Shown: one piece after another, positions 9,645 to 17,870 of the stretch | Layout: every line of letters starts with the position of its first letter | How positions within the stretch are numbered: position 1 is the first letter of the stretch | Assembly (NCBI RefSeq): GCF_009696275.1 | Contig: NZ_VUMI01000009.1 | Location: forward strand, 62,001 to 126,000 | DNA length: 64,000 bases | Direction: 5' to 3' | DNA from: Eisenbergiella porci | Lineage (GTDB): Bacteria > Bacillota > Clostridia > Lachnospirales > Lachnospiraceae | Translations under genes and position numbers: made by a program | Notes under the pieces: generated by a model | The model's input: only the letters and a program-made list of their open reading frames with translations | What the model was told of the DNA's origin: nothing | The model's database searches: none

Positions 9645-10402
9645 CGACGGGAGATGATTTCAGGATCGGCGGACAGAGGAGATCCGGGAAGCTGCGATTC
9701 CGGGACAAAGGACTTGTGAAGCCGCTCGCAGAGCATGGCGGCTGTACGGAAGAGATCCTCCTCCAGCTTTCGGGGGCGGATGAGGGAAGGGATGGCCCGG
9801 ATGCCGTCCGGCGTCTGCAGGGAATTCATGGCCTCTATGTAGTTTTCCATGCGGGCAAGGTGTTTTTTCATTACTGCGGCCTGCTTCTGCAGATCTTTGT
9901 GAGACAGGCTGCCTGCGGACAGCTCCTGGAATTCCAGGTAGCCCTTGATAATGGTGAGCGGCGTGCGCATATCGTGGGCAAAGGCGGCGTTAATGCGCTT
10001 TTTTTCTTCCGCCTGGCTCCACAGAAGATGGTAATTATCTTCCAGGGCAAGGCGCATGCTTTCCACGCTGAGGCAAAGCTCGCCCATTTCATCGGCACTG
10101 TCATAGGAAAGACGAAAGTCCAGATCCTGCCTGCCGATTCTGGCGGCGGCTTCCTTGATCAGTCGGACCGGTTCCTCCAGCTTGCATTTATAGAAGAGAT
10201 AGGCGGCTGCGGCCAGACAGAGGGCGGAAGAGAGACAGACTATGAGAGGGGAGGACAGCGCATAGTATTTTTCCGGAAGGAGCTGAAGCAGGCCCGCAGT
10301 TGCCAGGCATAAGAAGATATCCAGCAGAAGGAAAAGCAGGATAAGGAGGGCGAAGCTTTTCCGGATGGTTAGTTTTTTGAAGGTGTGCTTTATTCTTTCC
10401 AT
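9645..10402 (-). pseudogene. Histidine kinase lacking its ATPase domain
   Basis: ATG 10402 starts MERIKHTFKK; two membrane helices follow (ALLILLFLLLDIFLCLA and the one at about 55-75), then a HAMP linker and the HisKA box FAHDMRTPLTIIKGYLEF with its phospho-accepting His. After SADPEIISR, where the N-box of the HATPase domain should follow, the sequence becomes unrelated, although the frame stays open by chance to 9380. The protein therefore cannot bind ATP. Its start overlaps the end of the response regulator frame (ATGGAAAGAATAA), a typical coupled two-component arrangement. Loss of the ATPase domain goes with the other truncations in this region. Confidence 0.8.
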
Positions 10403-11076
10403 GTATATCCCACTCCCCATATGGTTTCAATATAATCTTTACAGCCGTATTCCTCAAATACGCTGCGTATTTTGCGGATATGCTCCGCCACTACGGTGCT
10501 GCAGCCCTCGGCGTCGTATCCCCAGATTCGTAAATGCGTTCCCGGTCAAAGACCTGGCGGGGATTTTGGGAAAGCAGGCTGACGATGGCAAAATATTTTT
10601 TGGCGAGGGGCAGCTCCCGGCCGGCGGAAAAGACCTTTCTTCTGCCGTAGTCGATGACCAGGCTGTCCGTGAATTTTGCCAGGGAGGATGCGGCGCTGCG
10701 CTGTTCCCTGCGCAGATGGGCGGCCACGCGGGCTTCCAGCTCCAGAAGTGAAAAGGGTTTTACAATATAGTCATCGCCGCCCGCCAGGAAGGCCCTCACC
10801 TTATCCGCGTCCTCCACCCGGGCGGTCAGAAACAGGATGCGACAATTGATGAAGTCCCGGATTCCCGCATAGGCTGAAGCCGTCTTCTCCGGGCATATTG
10901 ATGTCAAGAAGAATGAGGTCAGGGCGGGTTTCCACCTGCCGAAGGGCCTGGGAAGCGCTGTCGGCGGTTATGGCTTCATAGCCCTTGATTTGAAAGAAGG
11001 AGTGCAGCATTTCCGTGATATCCTGTTCGTCGTCTATGATGAGTATTTTCTTTTTCTGTGGAGGCTTTTTTTCCAT
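10390..11076 (-). pseudogene. Response regulator (OmpR type) with two frameshifts
   Basis: ATG 11076 opens a receiver domain: ILIIDDEQDI with the acidic pocket and LILLDINMPGEDGF with the phospho-accepting Asp. Near 10870 the frame changes; one base over it continues GIRDFINCRILFLTARVED, then GGDDYIVKPFS. The winged-helix domain follows, and near 10530 a second shift is needed to read WGYDAEGCSTVVAEHIRKIR and IETIWGVGYTWKE, ending at 10390 over the kinase start. All parts of the ancestral protein are still present, so the damage is two single-base indels. These could be real decay or, less likely given the truncated partners, sequence errors. Confidence 0.82.
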
Positions 11077-11217
11077 GGGGAGTTTCGGTCCTTTCCTGGG
11101 CGGGTGGGTTTCTTTTATGATAGCAGGTAATTATCTGGTTTTTATCAAATTTAGGATATTGAATTATAGCATAAAACAGACCAACCTATACAGCTTTTGA
11201 CCGGTTCTACTATCGTC
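11077..11217. other. Leader of decayed response regulator
   Basis: Holds the upstream region of the broken regulator on the minus strand, with GAAAGGACC before its ATG. No gene is seen. Confidence 0.4.
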
Positions 11218-11246
11218 TTGACAATTCTATATCGTGGCTATGTTAT
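11218..11246 (+). promoter_or_regulatory. Promoter of short RNA
   Basis: TTGACA at 11218-11223 and TGTTAT at 11241-11246 are separated by 17 bases. Only about 75 bases lie between the expected start site and a strong terminator, so it makes a short transcript. Confidence 0.65.
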
Positions 11247-11252
11247 AAGGAA

Positions 11253-11327
11253 AGAAAAGACGCTATGTGCATTATGTCACAAAGCGAATCCCCAGAGAGT
11301 TGCAGCTCCCTGGGGATTCTTTTTTCC
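11253..11327 (+). ncRNA. Candidate antisense RNA antitoxin
   Basis: A short transcription unit of about 75 nt is bounded by the promoter at 11218-11246 and a terminator hairpin at 11286-11325 (GAATCCCCAG paired with CTGGGGATTC, then a T run). It faces the small hydrophobic peptide gene on the opposite strand and would overlap the 3' part of that gene's message if that message runs through the hairpin. This is the layout of Fst/RNAII and TxpA/RatA type I modules. A short ORF starting at ATG 11264 reads through the terminator and is not believed. Confidence 0.5.
11286..11327 (+). terminator. Rho-independent terminator
   Basis: A perfect 10-bp stem, GAATCCCCAG (11286-11295) with CTGGGGATTC (11310-11319), is followed by a run of T. 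On the opposite strand the stem lacks a T run, so it mainly serves + strand transcripts. Confidence 0.85.
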
Positions 11328-11373
11328 TTAATCAGGGCAGGAGAACCCAGTTTGGCTTCTGTTTTCTTAGCTT

Positions 11374-11457
11374 TTATTTTCTATCCGGCCATTTGCCGAT
11401 ATAATAGCAAACCACATCAGCCACAACAGAAATAAGAGAAAATGTTATGTATTGCAT
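11374..11457 (-). CDS. Putative 27-residue hydrophobic type I toxin
   Basis: A small ORF that reads MQYITFSLISVVADVVCYY and continues IGKWPDRK. One hydrophobic helix (residues 3-20) is followed by a short, charged tail with Lys-Trp and Asp-Arg-Lys. This is the build of the Fst/holin-like toxin peptides of Firmicutes, which sit in the membrane and stop growth when overproduced. AAAGGGTGG lies 6 bases before the start, a good ribosome site. The convergent short RNA at 11253-11327 would be the antitoxin. No clear promoter was found upstream on the minus strand. The family call rests on pattern and arrangement and is not certain. Confidence 0.5.
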   Translation of the reverse strand: MQYITFSLISVVADVVCYYIGKWPDRK

Positions 11458-11555
11458 TATGCCACCCTTTAAGCTGCTTTTAAATTACCCCTAAACTTCC
11501 CGTATAAGAATAAATCAAGTTTATCTGAGAAAAAATCATTGTTTTACTCCCTGTC

Positions 11556-11584
11556 TTGTGAAAAAATAGTTATAGCAGTTTTAT
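11556..11584 (+). promoter_or_regulatory. Putative promoter of the GH43 gene
   Basis: TTGTGA at 11556-11561, 17-base spacer, TTTTAT at 11579-11584, 22 bases before the chosen start. Moderate match only. Confidence 0.4.
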
Positions 11585-11606
11585 GTTGGATAACAGGAGG
11601 GAACCA

Positions 11607-13445
11607 ATGGAAAACAGAGATAACGGAAAAAATAATTACGAATTACTGTGCTACACCAGGCAGCCTGGGGAGGACAGCATCTATTCGGAGAAGCTGGCAT
11701 ACAGCATGCATCTGGCGCTGCGCAGGGAGGGAGAAAGCTTTGTTCCGCTGAATCACAACGCAGGCATACTGTACGCAAAGGCAACGCAGCGGGAGGACGG
11801 AACGCTGCATGCGAAGAGCCTGAAAAATCCGTGGCTTTTTCAGATGGAAGACGGTACTTTCGGGATCCTTGCGGGCAGGACGGAAGCGGACGGCAGTGAG
11901 GATGAAGAGTCCAGGGGAAAGCTGCTCCTTTTTACCTCAAAGGATCTGGTGCGGTATCATGAGGAAGAGCTGCTTGATCTGAATACGGGAGTACAGGCAG
12001 AGGATGCGGTATGCAGGTATGATGCGGACAAGGGATGCTATTGCCTGAAGTGGAAGGATGCGCAGGGCGGCTGCTTTGCATACAATCTGCCGGAGCTTTC
12101 CGGGGAGGCGGTGAAAGCGGCGCAGACTGAGAGGCTGGAGGACGGCGCAGCGCTTGCGGAGATGGCAGTCCTGCCGGGTTCAGGAGAAGCTCCGGAAGGG
12201 GCAAGGCTTCGCAATATTATATCCATAGGGGAGGAAACGGCAGAGAGGCTGCGGTGTAAATTCCTGGTGCCGGTGAATGTGGCAAATGAGGTGCCGGAGC
12301 GGATATGCGCGGCATCGCCGGAGGATGTGCAGAAGGTCAGGGCGAACGCTAAATACAGCGACGGCACCTGTGTGGAAAAAAGAGTGGACTGGTACACCGG
12401 GGAGGTGGATTTTGCCCATCCGGGCACTTACCGGGTGACGGGCAGGGTGCATCAGAATCATTATGAATTTCCTGTTGCATGGCATCGTGCCGACCCCTGC
12501 ATCGGCAAGTGGAAGGGAAAATATTATTTTATTGCCACCAATGATTATGACAACAATCATTCCCTGTATATCCGGGAAGCGGATACGATTCCGGAGCTTG
12601 TTACGGCCCAGGAAATCTGTATTTTGAATACCTCCATGTACCCCCATCTGGGGAATCTGCTCTGGGCGCCTGAGTTCCATATTATACGGGACAGGCTGTA
12701 TATTTTCCATGCGGGGACGCCGCAGGAGTTTGAGAAGGAGCAGTGCCATGTGATGGCGCTGAAGGAGAACGGAAATCCCATGAAGGCCTCCGACTGGGAG
12801 ATGCCGGTAAGAGTGGTTAAAAAGGACGGAAGCTATCTGTACGGGGAACAGGGAATTACGCTTGATATGACGGAGTTTGAGGTCAGCGGAAGGGTTTATG
12901 CGGCATGGTCCCAGCGCCAGTTCCATCCTGTGGATCAGGGCGCGTGGCTGTATATCGCAGAACTGAATCCTGAGGAGCCGTGGAAGCTGATATCCGATCC
13001 TGTCCTGCTTTCCATGCCGGAATATGGCTGGGCAAATAATCATACCTTTGTGGATGAGGGGCCTTTTACCCTGATAACGGATAAAAAAATATTCCTTACC
13101 TTTTCCAGTGCAGCTGTGGACAGCACCTATGTGGTGGGTCTGCTCAGCGCAGATCCTGATGCGGATCTGCTCAACCCGGAAAGCTGGGTGAAGGAAAATT
13201 ATCCGCTGATGTCCTCCAGGAGCAAGGAAGGGGAATATGGAACAGGCCATAATTCCTACGTAACGGATGAAGACGGGCTGGTGTGGAATGCCTACCACGG
13301 CAAGCCGGGTGTTGACGGGCCGAGAAGCTCAGGACTGCGCCGTGTGCATTTTGGCGCCGACGGCTATCCGATCCTGGAAATGACGGAGGAAAAGGATCTG
13401 GCGCCGGAGCTGACGGAGGTTTCCATGGAGGTTGTGGTGAAATAA
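11607..13445 (+). CDS. GH43-like five-bladed beta-propeller glycosidase
   Basis: A 612-residue cytoplasmic protein without a signal peptide. Residues about 300-560 have GH43 features: WHRADPCIGKWKGKYYF, with the Asp that acts as general base, then NLLWAPEFH and VDEGPFTL, whose Glu is a candidate general acid. An N-terminal domain of about 290 residues precedes it, itself with propeller-like strand repeats (NPWLFQMEDGTFGILA), suggesting a second, degenerate propeller. GH43 enzymes remove arabinose, xylose or galactose from plant polysaccharide fragments; the substrate here is not known. ATG 11607 is chosen over 11583 because AGGAGG sits just before it. A TTGTGA/TTTTAT promoter lies at 11556-11584. 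It converges with an AraC regulator gene. Confidence 0.8.
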   Translation: MENRDNGKNNYELLCYTRQPGEDSIYSEKLAYSMHLALRREGESFVPLNHNAGILYAKATQREDGTLHAKSLKNPWLFQMEDGTFGILAGRTEADGSEDEESRGKLLLFTSKDLVRYHEEELLDLNTGVQAEDAVCRYDADKGCYCLKWKDAQGGCFAYNLPELSGEAVKAAQTERLEDGAALAEMAVLPGSGEAPEGARLRNIISIGEETAERLRCKFLVPVNVANEVPERICAASPEDVQKVRANAKYSDGTCVEKRVDWYTGEVDFAHPGTYRVTGRVHQNHYEFPVAWHRADPCIGKWKGKYYFIATNDYDNNHSLYIREADTIPELVTAQEICILNTSMYPHLGNLLWAPEFHIIRDRLYIFHAGTPQEFEKEQCHVMALKENGNPMKASDWEMPVRVVKKDGSYLYGEQGITLDMTEFEVSGRVYAAWSQRQFHPVDQGAWLYIAELNPEEPWKLISDPVLLSMPEYGWANNHTFVDEGPFTLITDKKIFLTFSSAAVDSTYVVGLLSADPDADLLNPESWVKENYPLMSSRSKEGEYGTGHNSYVTDEDGLVWNAYHGKPGVDGPRSSGLRRVHFGADGYPILEMTEEKDLAPELTEVSMEVVVK

Positions 13446-13461
13446 CAGGTTGGCCTTTCCT

Positions 13462-14253
13462 TTACGGAAGCCTGTCCGGGCTGCGTTTTTCTGCGGATGC
13501 CCGGAACGAACGCGGGCTTTCTCCCGTAATCCGCTTAAACTGGCGGCAGAAATGCTCCACATTGTGGTAGCCGCAGAATTCCGAGATGGCCGCAATTGTT
13601 TTCCCGGTGTAGCGCAGCTGATCCTTTGCCAGTCTTATGCGGGCATTAATACAGTCATCCATACAGGAAATGCCGAAGGTGTTTTTATAGACAACCTGCA
13701 TATAGCCCTCGCTCAGGTGGAGCTGCCGCGCCATGTCCGGCACGCTCCAGGGAAGCTGGGGGCTGTTGTAGATGGATTTGCGCAGGTTCACCAGTTCATG
13801 GTAATGGGAAGACAGCGAACCCGGAATTTTCAGGGAGGCTTCCTGCAGCTCGGAAAAAAGAAGCTGCAGGAGCTGGCCTGTTATCCGCTCATTATGTGCG
13901 CCGGGAAATGCATTTTTCCAGGTGAGCAGCTGGAACAGGTTGTGGCAGTAATCCGCATCCGGCAGGGAAAAGGGGATTCCCTGGATCGGGAGAGAGGAAA
14001 CATATTCTTCATCCGAATCGAAACGCAGCCAGTCATTTTCATATCTGTCCCCGCAGGCGCAGTAATAAATAGGGGAAAAAGGCGGAAAAAGGACGGCGGA
14101 TTTGGCCGGATATTCCTGCAGACTGCCGTCCACCCGGAAAAGGGCGGGGGTATGCGTGAGCACCAATAGCCAGCAGTCGTGGCCTTCCGGCACATCAAAT
14201 ACGAAGCTGCCGTCGTGTACGGCATTATATTCTACATAACGGATATGATTCAT
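13462..14253 (-). CDS. AraC-family transcriptional regulator
   Basis: A 263-residue soluble regulator. The N-terminal half is a cupin-like sensing domain (DVPEGHDCWLLVLTHT). The C-terminal about 100 residues hold two helix-turn-helix units, with LPWSVPDMARQLHLSEGYMQ and FCGYHNVEHFCRQFKRITG. Such regulators bind a sugar and activate nearby carbohydrate genes. The start is taken at ATG 14253 because GGAGGCGTCC precedes it; the upstream open stretch to 14373 has no better signal. It converges with the GH43 gene, 17 bases between the two stops, and probably controls it. Confidence 0.85.
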   Translation of the reverse strand: MNHIRYVEYNAVHDGSFVFDVPEGHDCWLLVLTHTPALFRVDGSLQEYPAKSAVLFPPFSPIYYCACGDRYENDWLRFDSDEEYVSSLPIQGIPFSLPDADYCHNLFQLLTWKNAFPGAHNERITGQLLQLLFSELQEASLKIPGSLSSHYHELVNLRKSIYNSPQLPWSVPDMARQLHLSEGYMQVVYKNTFGISCMDDCINARIRLAKDQLRYTGKTIAAISEFCGYHNVEHFCRQFKRITGESPRSFRASAEKRSPDRLP

Positions 14254-14432
14254 GGACGCCTCCATAAACAGTTTTATTGCAGCCTGGGAAATATGGAGCA
14301 GATGCAGGGGAAAAATATAGGAAACGGCCTTTGGCATTGTTTTTTCCCCTGTGGTTTTGCTGCAAATTTTCAATAGTATACCTCAGGCCCTGCGCCGCGT
14401 CAAATCAATGTCGGAAAAATCAATTAATATAC

Positions 14433-14530
14433 GGAAAATCATTACCCGGAAAATCATTACCTGGGAAATCAATACCGGGGAAATCAATACCGGGGAAATT
14501 GATGTCAGTGAAATTAGCGCCGGGATAATC
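14433..14530 (+). repeat. Tandem 15-bp repeats
   Basis: About six and a half copies of a unit like GGGAAATCAATACCG lie head to tail (starts at 14433, 14448, 14463, 14478, 14493, 14508), directly before the P-loop kinase gene. Two neighbouring copies are identical and the outer ones drift. In one frame the units encode Gly-Lys-Ser-Leu/Ile-Pro five-residue repeats. No start signal makes that frame believable. Confidence 0.85.
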
Positions 14531-14551
14531 ACGAAAAAGGGAGGAAAACCA

Positions 14552-15073
14552 ATGAAACCGGATAAAAAATTCCCGTTATTTATTGTATCAGGAGCCAGCG
14601 GTGTGGGAAAGAGCACGATGTGTGAAATCCTGTTTAAAAAAGAAACGGATTATATTGTGCTTGAAAGCGATATTCTATGGCAGGAGGTTTTTAATACGCC
14701 CCAGGATAATTACCGGAATTTCAGGGAAGTGTGGATGACCATGTGCGCCAATGTTTCCCAAATCGGCATGCCTGTGGTTCTGTGCGGCTGTGGGATTCCG
14801 GAGCAGTTTGAAATATGCGACGCAAGGGAATATTTTACGCAGATTCACTATCTGGCCGTGGTCTGTGAAACGCCAATCCTGGAAAAAAGAATGCGGGAGG
14901 GGCGGGGTATCCAAGAAGAAGACTGGATTCGCAGCTCCGTTTCCTTCAACCTGTGGCTGAGGGAAAATGCGTCAAAAACGCAGCCGCAGATTACGCTGCT
15001 GGATAACACAAACCTGACGCCGGAAGAAGCGGCAGAAGAGGCCGATAAATGGATCAGGAAACAAGGATGGTAA
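14552..15073 (+). CDS. Small P-loop nucleotide kinase-like protein
   Basis: A 173-residue soluble protein with Walker A GASGVGKST near its N-terminus, followed by an acidic ESDILW segment typical of nucleoside/shikimate-type kinases, and a C-terminal LDNTNLTPEE motif seen in AAA_33-like kinases. It probably phosphorylates a small molecule; the substrate is unknown. ATG 14552 is the start because GGGAGG lies 8 bases upstream. The frame is open upstream through the 15-bp repeats but without a start signal. Its 3' end overlaps the end of the convergent MerR gene by 20 bases. Confidence 0.75.
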   Translation: MKPDKKFPLFIVSGASGVGKSTMCEILFKKETDYIVLESDILWQEVFNTPQDNYRNFREVWMTMCANVSQIGMPVVLCGCGIPEQFEICDAREYFTQIHYLAVVCETPILEKRMREGRGIQEEDWIRSSVSFNLWLRENASKTQPQITLLDNTNLTPEEAAEEADKWIRKQGW

Positions 15074-15878
15074 CCTGGGTTACATATTCCTCACTGTCGG
15101 AAATGGCAAATTCATTCAGGCCGATTTCATAGGAATACCCCTGAAGCTCCCAGCCTTTTTTCCGGGCAAAGGCCAGCATCCGGCCATAGAGTGCGGGAAG
15201 CCTGTCCCAGCTGCCCACACAGAAAGCGCGCAGGTAAAGCCCGGCAGGTTTTCTGTAAATACCACTGATTTGTGCAGGCTGCTCCAGGCTGGTGAACAGG
15301 CCGTCGTACTCGTCAAAACGGTGCTGCCTGATTTTTTCCAGGGAAAGCAGGCTTCCGCAGCCGGTCTTGTATTCAGACAGATCCCATGCGGTCTGCAGGT
15401 GGGAAAGAAGCGTGTCCATCTGCATTTGCTTCTGCTCCGGGAGCGGTTCCGAAGGGGGAAGCGGCGTGATAAAAAGATATTCCTCTTCACATTGGACGGT
15501 GTCAATCTGACCGTCCTTTATTTGCATACTCAGATGCAGCATTTCCTGTTTTTTCTGCATGATGGCACGAAGCTTAGTAAGGCGCCGGATTGTCTCGTCA
15601 ATTTCACCGATTTTCCTCTCCGAAAGGGCGAGAAAGCTTTGTGCATTGGGCGAATGCAGATAGGACCTGATTTCGTCGATGGACATATGGAGCTCACGCA
15701 GCGCCAGGATGTTTTCCAAATCCGCGCTTTGCTGCCAGGTATAGTACCGGTAGTCGTTTTCCCCCTTGAAGGCAGGGGAGAAAAGCCCTATTTCATCATA
15801 ATAGTGCAGCGTTCTTTTGTTCAGATGGTGAAGCCTTGCGAATTGTCCTGTGGTAAAAAGCAGGGATTTTGTGGGCAT
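15054..15878 (-). CDS. MerR-family regulator with effector-binding domain
   Basis: A 274-residue regulator. The N-terminal winged helix reads FTTGQFARLHHLNKRTLHYY, the classic MerR helix-turn-helix, followed by a long coiled dimer helix (about 80-130). The C-terminal about 150 residues resemble a GyrI-like small-molecule binding domain (BltR/BmrR type). ATG 15878 is used because GGAGG lies 6 bases before it. It is divergent from the acetyltransferase gene, and the 140-base gap contains a promoter with the 19-base spacer that MerR proteins need to activate, so it very probably controls that gene and itself in response to a drug-like compound. Confidence 0.9.
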   Translation of the reverse strand: MPTKSLLFTTGQFARLHHLNKRTLHYYDEIGLFSPAFKGENDYRYYTWQQSADLENILALRELHMSIDEIRSYLHSPNAQSFLALSERKIGEIDETIRRLTKLRAIMQKKQEMLHLSMQIKDGQIDTVQCEEEYLFITPLPPSEPLPEQKQMQMDTLLSHLQTAWDLSEYKTGCGSLLSLEKIRQHRFDEYDGLFTSLEQPAQISGIYRKPAGLYLRAFCVGSWDRLPALYGRMLAFARKKGWELQGYSYEIGLNEFAISDSEEYVTQVTILVS

Positions 15879-15945
15879 AAATTCCTCCATGCTGCCGCGG
15901 CACTGCCATTTTTACGGCGCGTTCTGTTTTTATTGTAAAAATCTC

Positions 15946-15976
15946 TTGACCTTACAGTTACTGTATCCTTTAGGAT
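15946..15976 (+). promoter_or_regulatory. MerR-type promoter with operator in a 19-bp spacer
   Basis: TTGACC (15946-15951) and TAGGAT (15971-15976) are 19 bases apart, the stretched spacing that MerR regulators correct. Inside lies the palindrome TACAGTTACTGTA (15953-15965). It points at the acetyltransferase gene. Confidence 0.85.
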
Positions 15977-16018
15977 GACTATAACATAAAAAGAAAACAG
16001 GGAAAAGAGGTTTCAGAA

Positions 16019-16684
16019 ATGGAAGAAAAAACAGTACTTCGTGATTATGAAAGAAAGGATGCGCCGTTTCTGCAGGATATCATAAGAAAAACCTGGCAGC
16101 ATGACAGGTTCTGTTCCCCTGGAACAGCAAAAAGGCTGTCACGCCTTTATCTGGCAGGGTGTATGGCGAATCAGACTTTTATGAAGGTAGCGGAGGTGGG
16201 AGGAAGGCCGGCAGGCGTGATTATGGGAAAGGACTGCGGGGCGTGGAAGCCTTCCGTAACCGGCCTGCTGCGGCAGACGGCGGCAGCGCTGGCGCTGCTG
16301 TCAGGAAAGGAGGGAAGGGAAGTTGCCCGGGCTTTTTCGGGAATTAACCAGGTGGACAAAGAATTGCTTAAGGAGAGTAAAAAGGAATATCCGGGAGAGC
16401 TTTCCTTCTTTGCACTGGACGAAAGATACCGCGGCCTGGGAATCGGGAAGAAGCTGTTCCGGGTTTTGCTTGATTATATGGAACAACAGAAAATATCCCG
16501 TTTTTATCTGTATACGGACAACAGCTGCAATTATGGCTTCTATGAACATCAGGGAATGCGGCGCTGCGGACAGAAAAGTTATAAGGTCCCGCTTGCTGTG
16601 GATAATGAGATGCAGTTTTTTCTGTATGAGTATGATGCCAGGGCTGATGTTTCCCGGGATAGGGAAGAAACGGTCTGCGTTTAA
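16019..16684 (+). CDS. GNAT-family N-acetyltransferase
   Basis: A 221-residue protein that transfers an acetyl group from acetyl-CoA to an amine. The acetyl-CoA binding loop is seen as LDERYRGLGIGKKLFRVLL, and the following NYGFYEHQGMRR segment is the usual GNAT beta6-alpha4 region. An insertion of about 60 residues (65-125) sits between the first strands. The acceptor is unknown; control by a MerR protein of the drug-sensing kind suggests a detoxifying or resistance role. GAAAAGAGG precedes the ATG. Confidence 0.85.
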   Translation: MEEKTVLRDYERKDAPFLQDIIRKTWQHDRFCSPGTAKRLSRLYLAGCMANQTFMKVAEVGGRPAGVIMGKDCGAWKPSVTGLLRQTAAALALLSGKEGREVARAFSGINQVDKELLKESKKEYPGELSFFALDERYRGLGIGKKLFRVLLDYMEQQKISRFYLYTDNSCNYGFYEHQGMRRCGQKSYKVPLAVDNEMQFFLYEYDARADVSRDREETVCV

Positions 16685-16857
16685 GAAGGGGAAAGAGGGG
16701 CTCTGCAATGGATGACACATTACTCTATCAGAAGCCGGTTATGTTACTGCGGATTCCTGCAGTGGTGGCGCCCGCCATCCTCATGACGGTCATCCAGCCC
16801 TCCTGTTCCATGATGACGGGATTTTTTATTTCCAATATACTGGAGGAACAGGAGTTG

Positions 16858-17016
16858 TCATGCTGCTTTTTAACGGCTGGATGATGTATTATGCAGATGA
16901 GAACGGAGTGGCCGCAAGCACTGTTACCTTATTTATTTGGCCTGATGAGCGTATTATATACAGGCTATATGTTCGGCATTTCCCCGATGCTCAGTTTTTA
17001 TTACGGGGCGGGGTGA
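16858..17016 (+). pseudogene. Fragment of a MATE efflux pump
   Basis: Two short frames joined by a frameshift near 16922 read LLFNGWMMYYADENGVAAS and then LFGLMSVLYTGYMFGISPML ending FYYGAG and a stop. The Asn-Gly-Val-Ala-Ala-Ser and Ser-Pro-Met-x-Ser-x-Tyr-Tyr-Gly-Ala motifs are those of the middle of MepA-like MATE pumps. There is no start and the end is cut. It lies between the acetyltransferase and an esterase. The complete MATE gene at 18279 is of a different subgroup. Confidence 0.55.
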
Positions 17017-17870
17017 TAAAAGCCTGCCTGCGTTTTCATAAAGCCTCTGAAAATATCCCAAAGCTCCCGGCTCCAGAAATTCCCCTCATGGACTGCGCCG
17101 TCCACACAGATAAAGCTGACCTGGGCTCCGCATTCCTCCAGACGCTTCACCAGCTGCTCGCTTTGAGAAAAGCTGACAGTGGGATCGGCGCTTCCGTGGG
17201 CGATCATAAAAGGCACATAGCTTTTCCCCTCCTGCACATAGTTTATGGGGCTCATTTTTTTCAATAACTCTTTATCGAGAGTGCCTCCGCAGAAGAGTGT
17301 GAACAAAGCGGCGGCCTCCGAACGTACCTCAGGCTGGGGGGATTCAAGAAAAGCGGTCAGATCCGTGGGGCCGAAGCAGTCAATCACAGCGCATACGCTG
17401 TCTGAAAATTCAGGATATTCATCGGTTTTAAATTCCGGCATATCCCCTGTCAGGCCGAGAAGGAGAGCGGTATTTCCTCCGGAGGAGGTGCCGAAGGCAA
17501 GAACCTTATCCGGATCGATATGATACTGCTCTGCGTTGGCACGCAGAAAACGGATCGCTGTCTTGACATCCTGGAGGAATGCCGGCGCCGGATGGCCTTC
17601 TTCTATATTCCTGTGGGTAACGGATGCGACCACAAAGCCATCATCGGCAAAGCGGGCCAGCTGCGGGATTTCATAGTTGGTATCCGGGAAATGCCAGGCG
17701 CTCCCCTGGATGAAAACAATCAGCGGATACCGTTTTTCGCACGCATCCTCCGGTATCTGCGGCATGAGCAGATCCAGCGTGATATCCTTGCCGGTATGGG
17801 TGGAATAGACGATTTTGGGAGAGAGGACGGAAAGTCCTTTCAGGCTGGGGTTGCTTGCAATGTGAAGCAT
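17001..17870 (-). CDS. Alpha/beta hydrolase (esterase/acetyl-xylan-esterase-like)
   Basis: A 289-residue cytosolic serine hydrolase. The oxyanion strand IVFIQGSAWHFP, the nucleophile elbow FGTSSGGNTA with Ser, Asp near SADPTVSF and the catalytic His in DGAVHEGNFW give a full triad. The architecture matches the BD-FAE/alpha-beta hydrolase-3 group, which includes esterases that remove acetyl or feruloyl groups from sugars. ATG 17870 follows an excellent AGGAGGAAAA site. It is a single gene; nothing in the neighbours fixes its substrate. Confidence 0.85.
   Translation of the reverse strand: MLHIASNPSLKGLSVLSPKIVYSTHTGKDITLDLLMPQIPEDACEKRYPLIVFIQGSAWHFPDTNYEIPQLARFADDGFVVASVTHRNIEEGHPAPAFLQDVKTAIRFLRANAEQYHIDPDKVLAFGTSSGGNTALLLGLTGDMPEFKTDEYPEFSDSVCAVIDCFGPTDLTAFLESPQPEVRSEAAALFTLFCGGTLDKELLKKMSPINYVQEGKSYVPFMIAHGSADPTVSFSQSEQLVKRLEECGAQVSFICVDGAVHEGNFWSRELWDIFRGFMKTQAGFYHPAP

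Noticed and set aside
11264-11452. Plus-strand ORF opposite the small toxin candidate
   Set aside because: It reads through a strong terminator, so it could not be fully transcribed; the sequence is the antisense of the peptide gene.
16708-16884. Short ORF starting MDDTLLYQKP after the acetyltransferase
   Set aside because: No ribosome site of note and no family; the MATE-like residues downstream lie in other frames.
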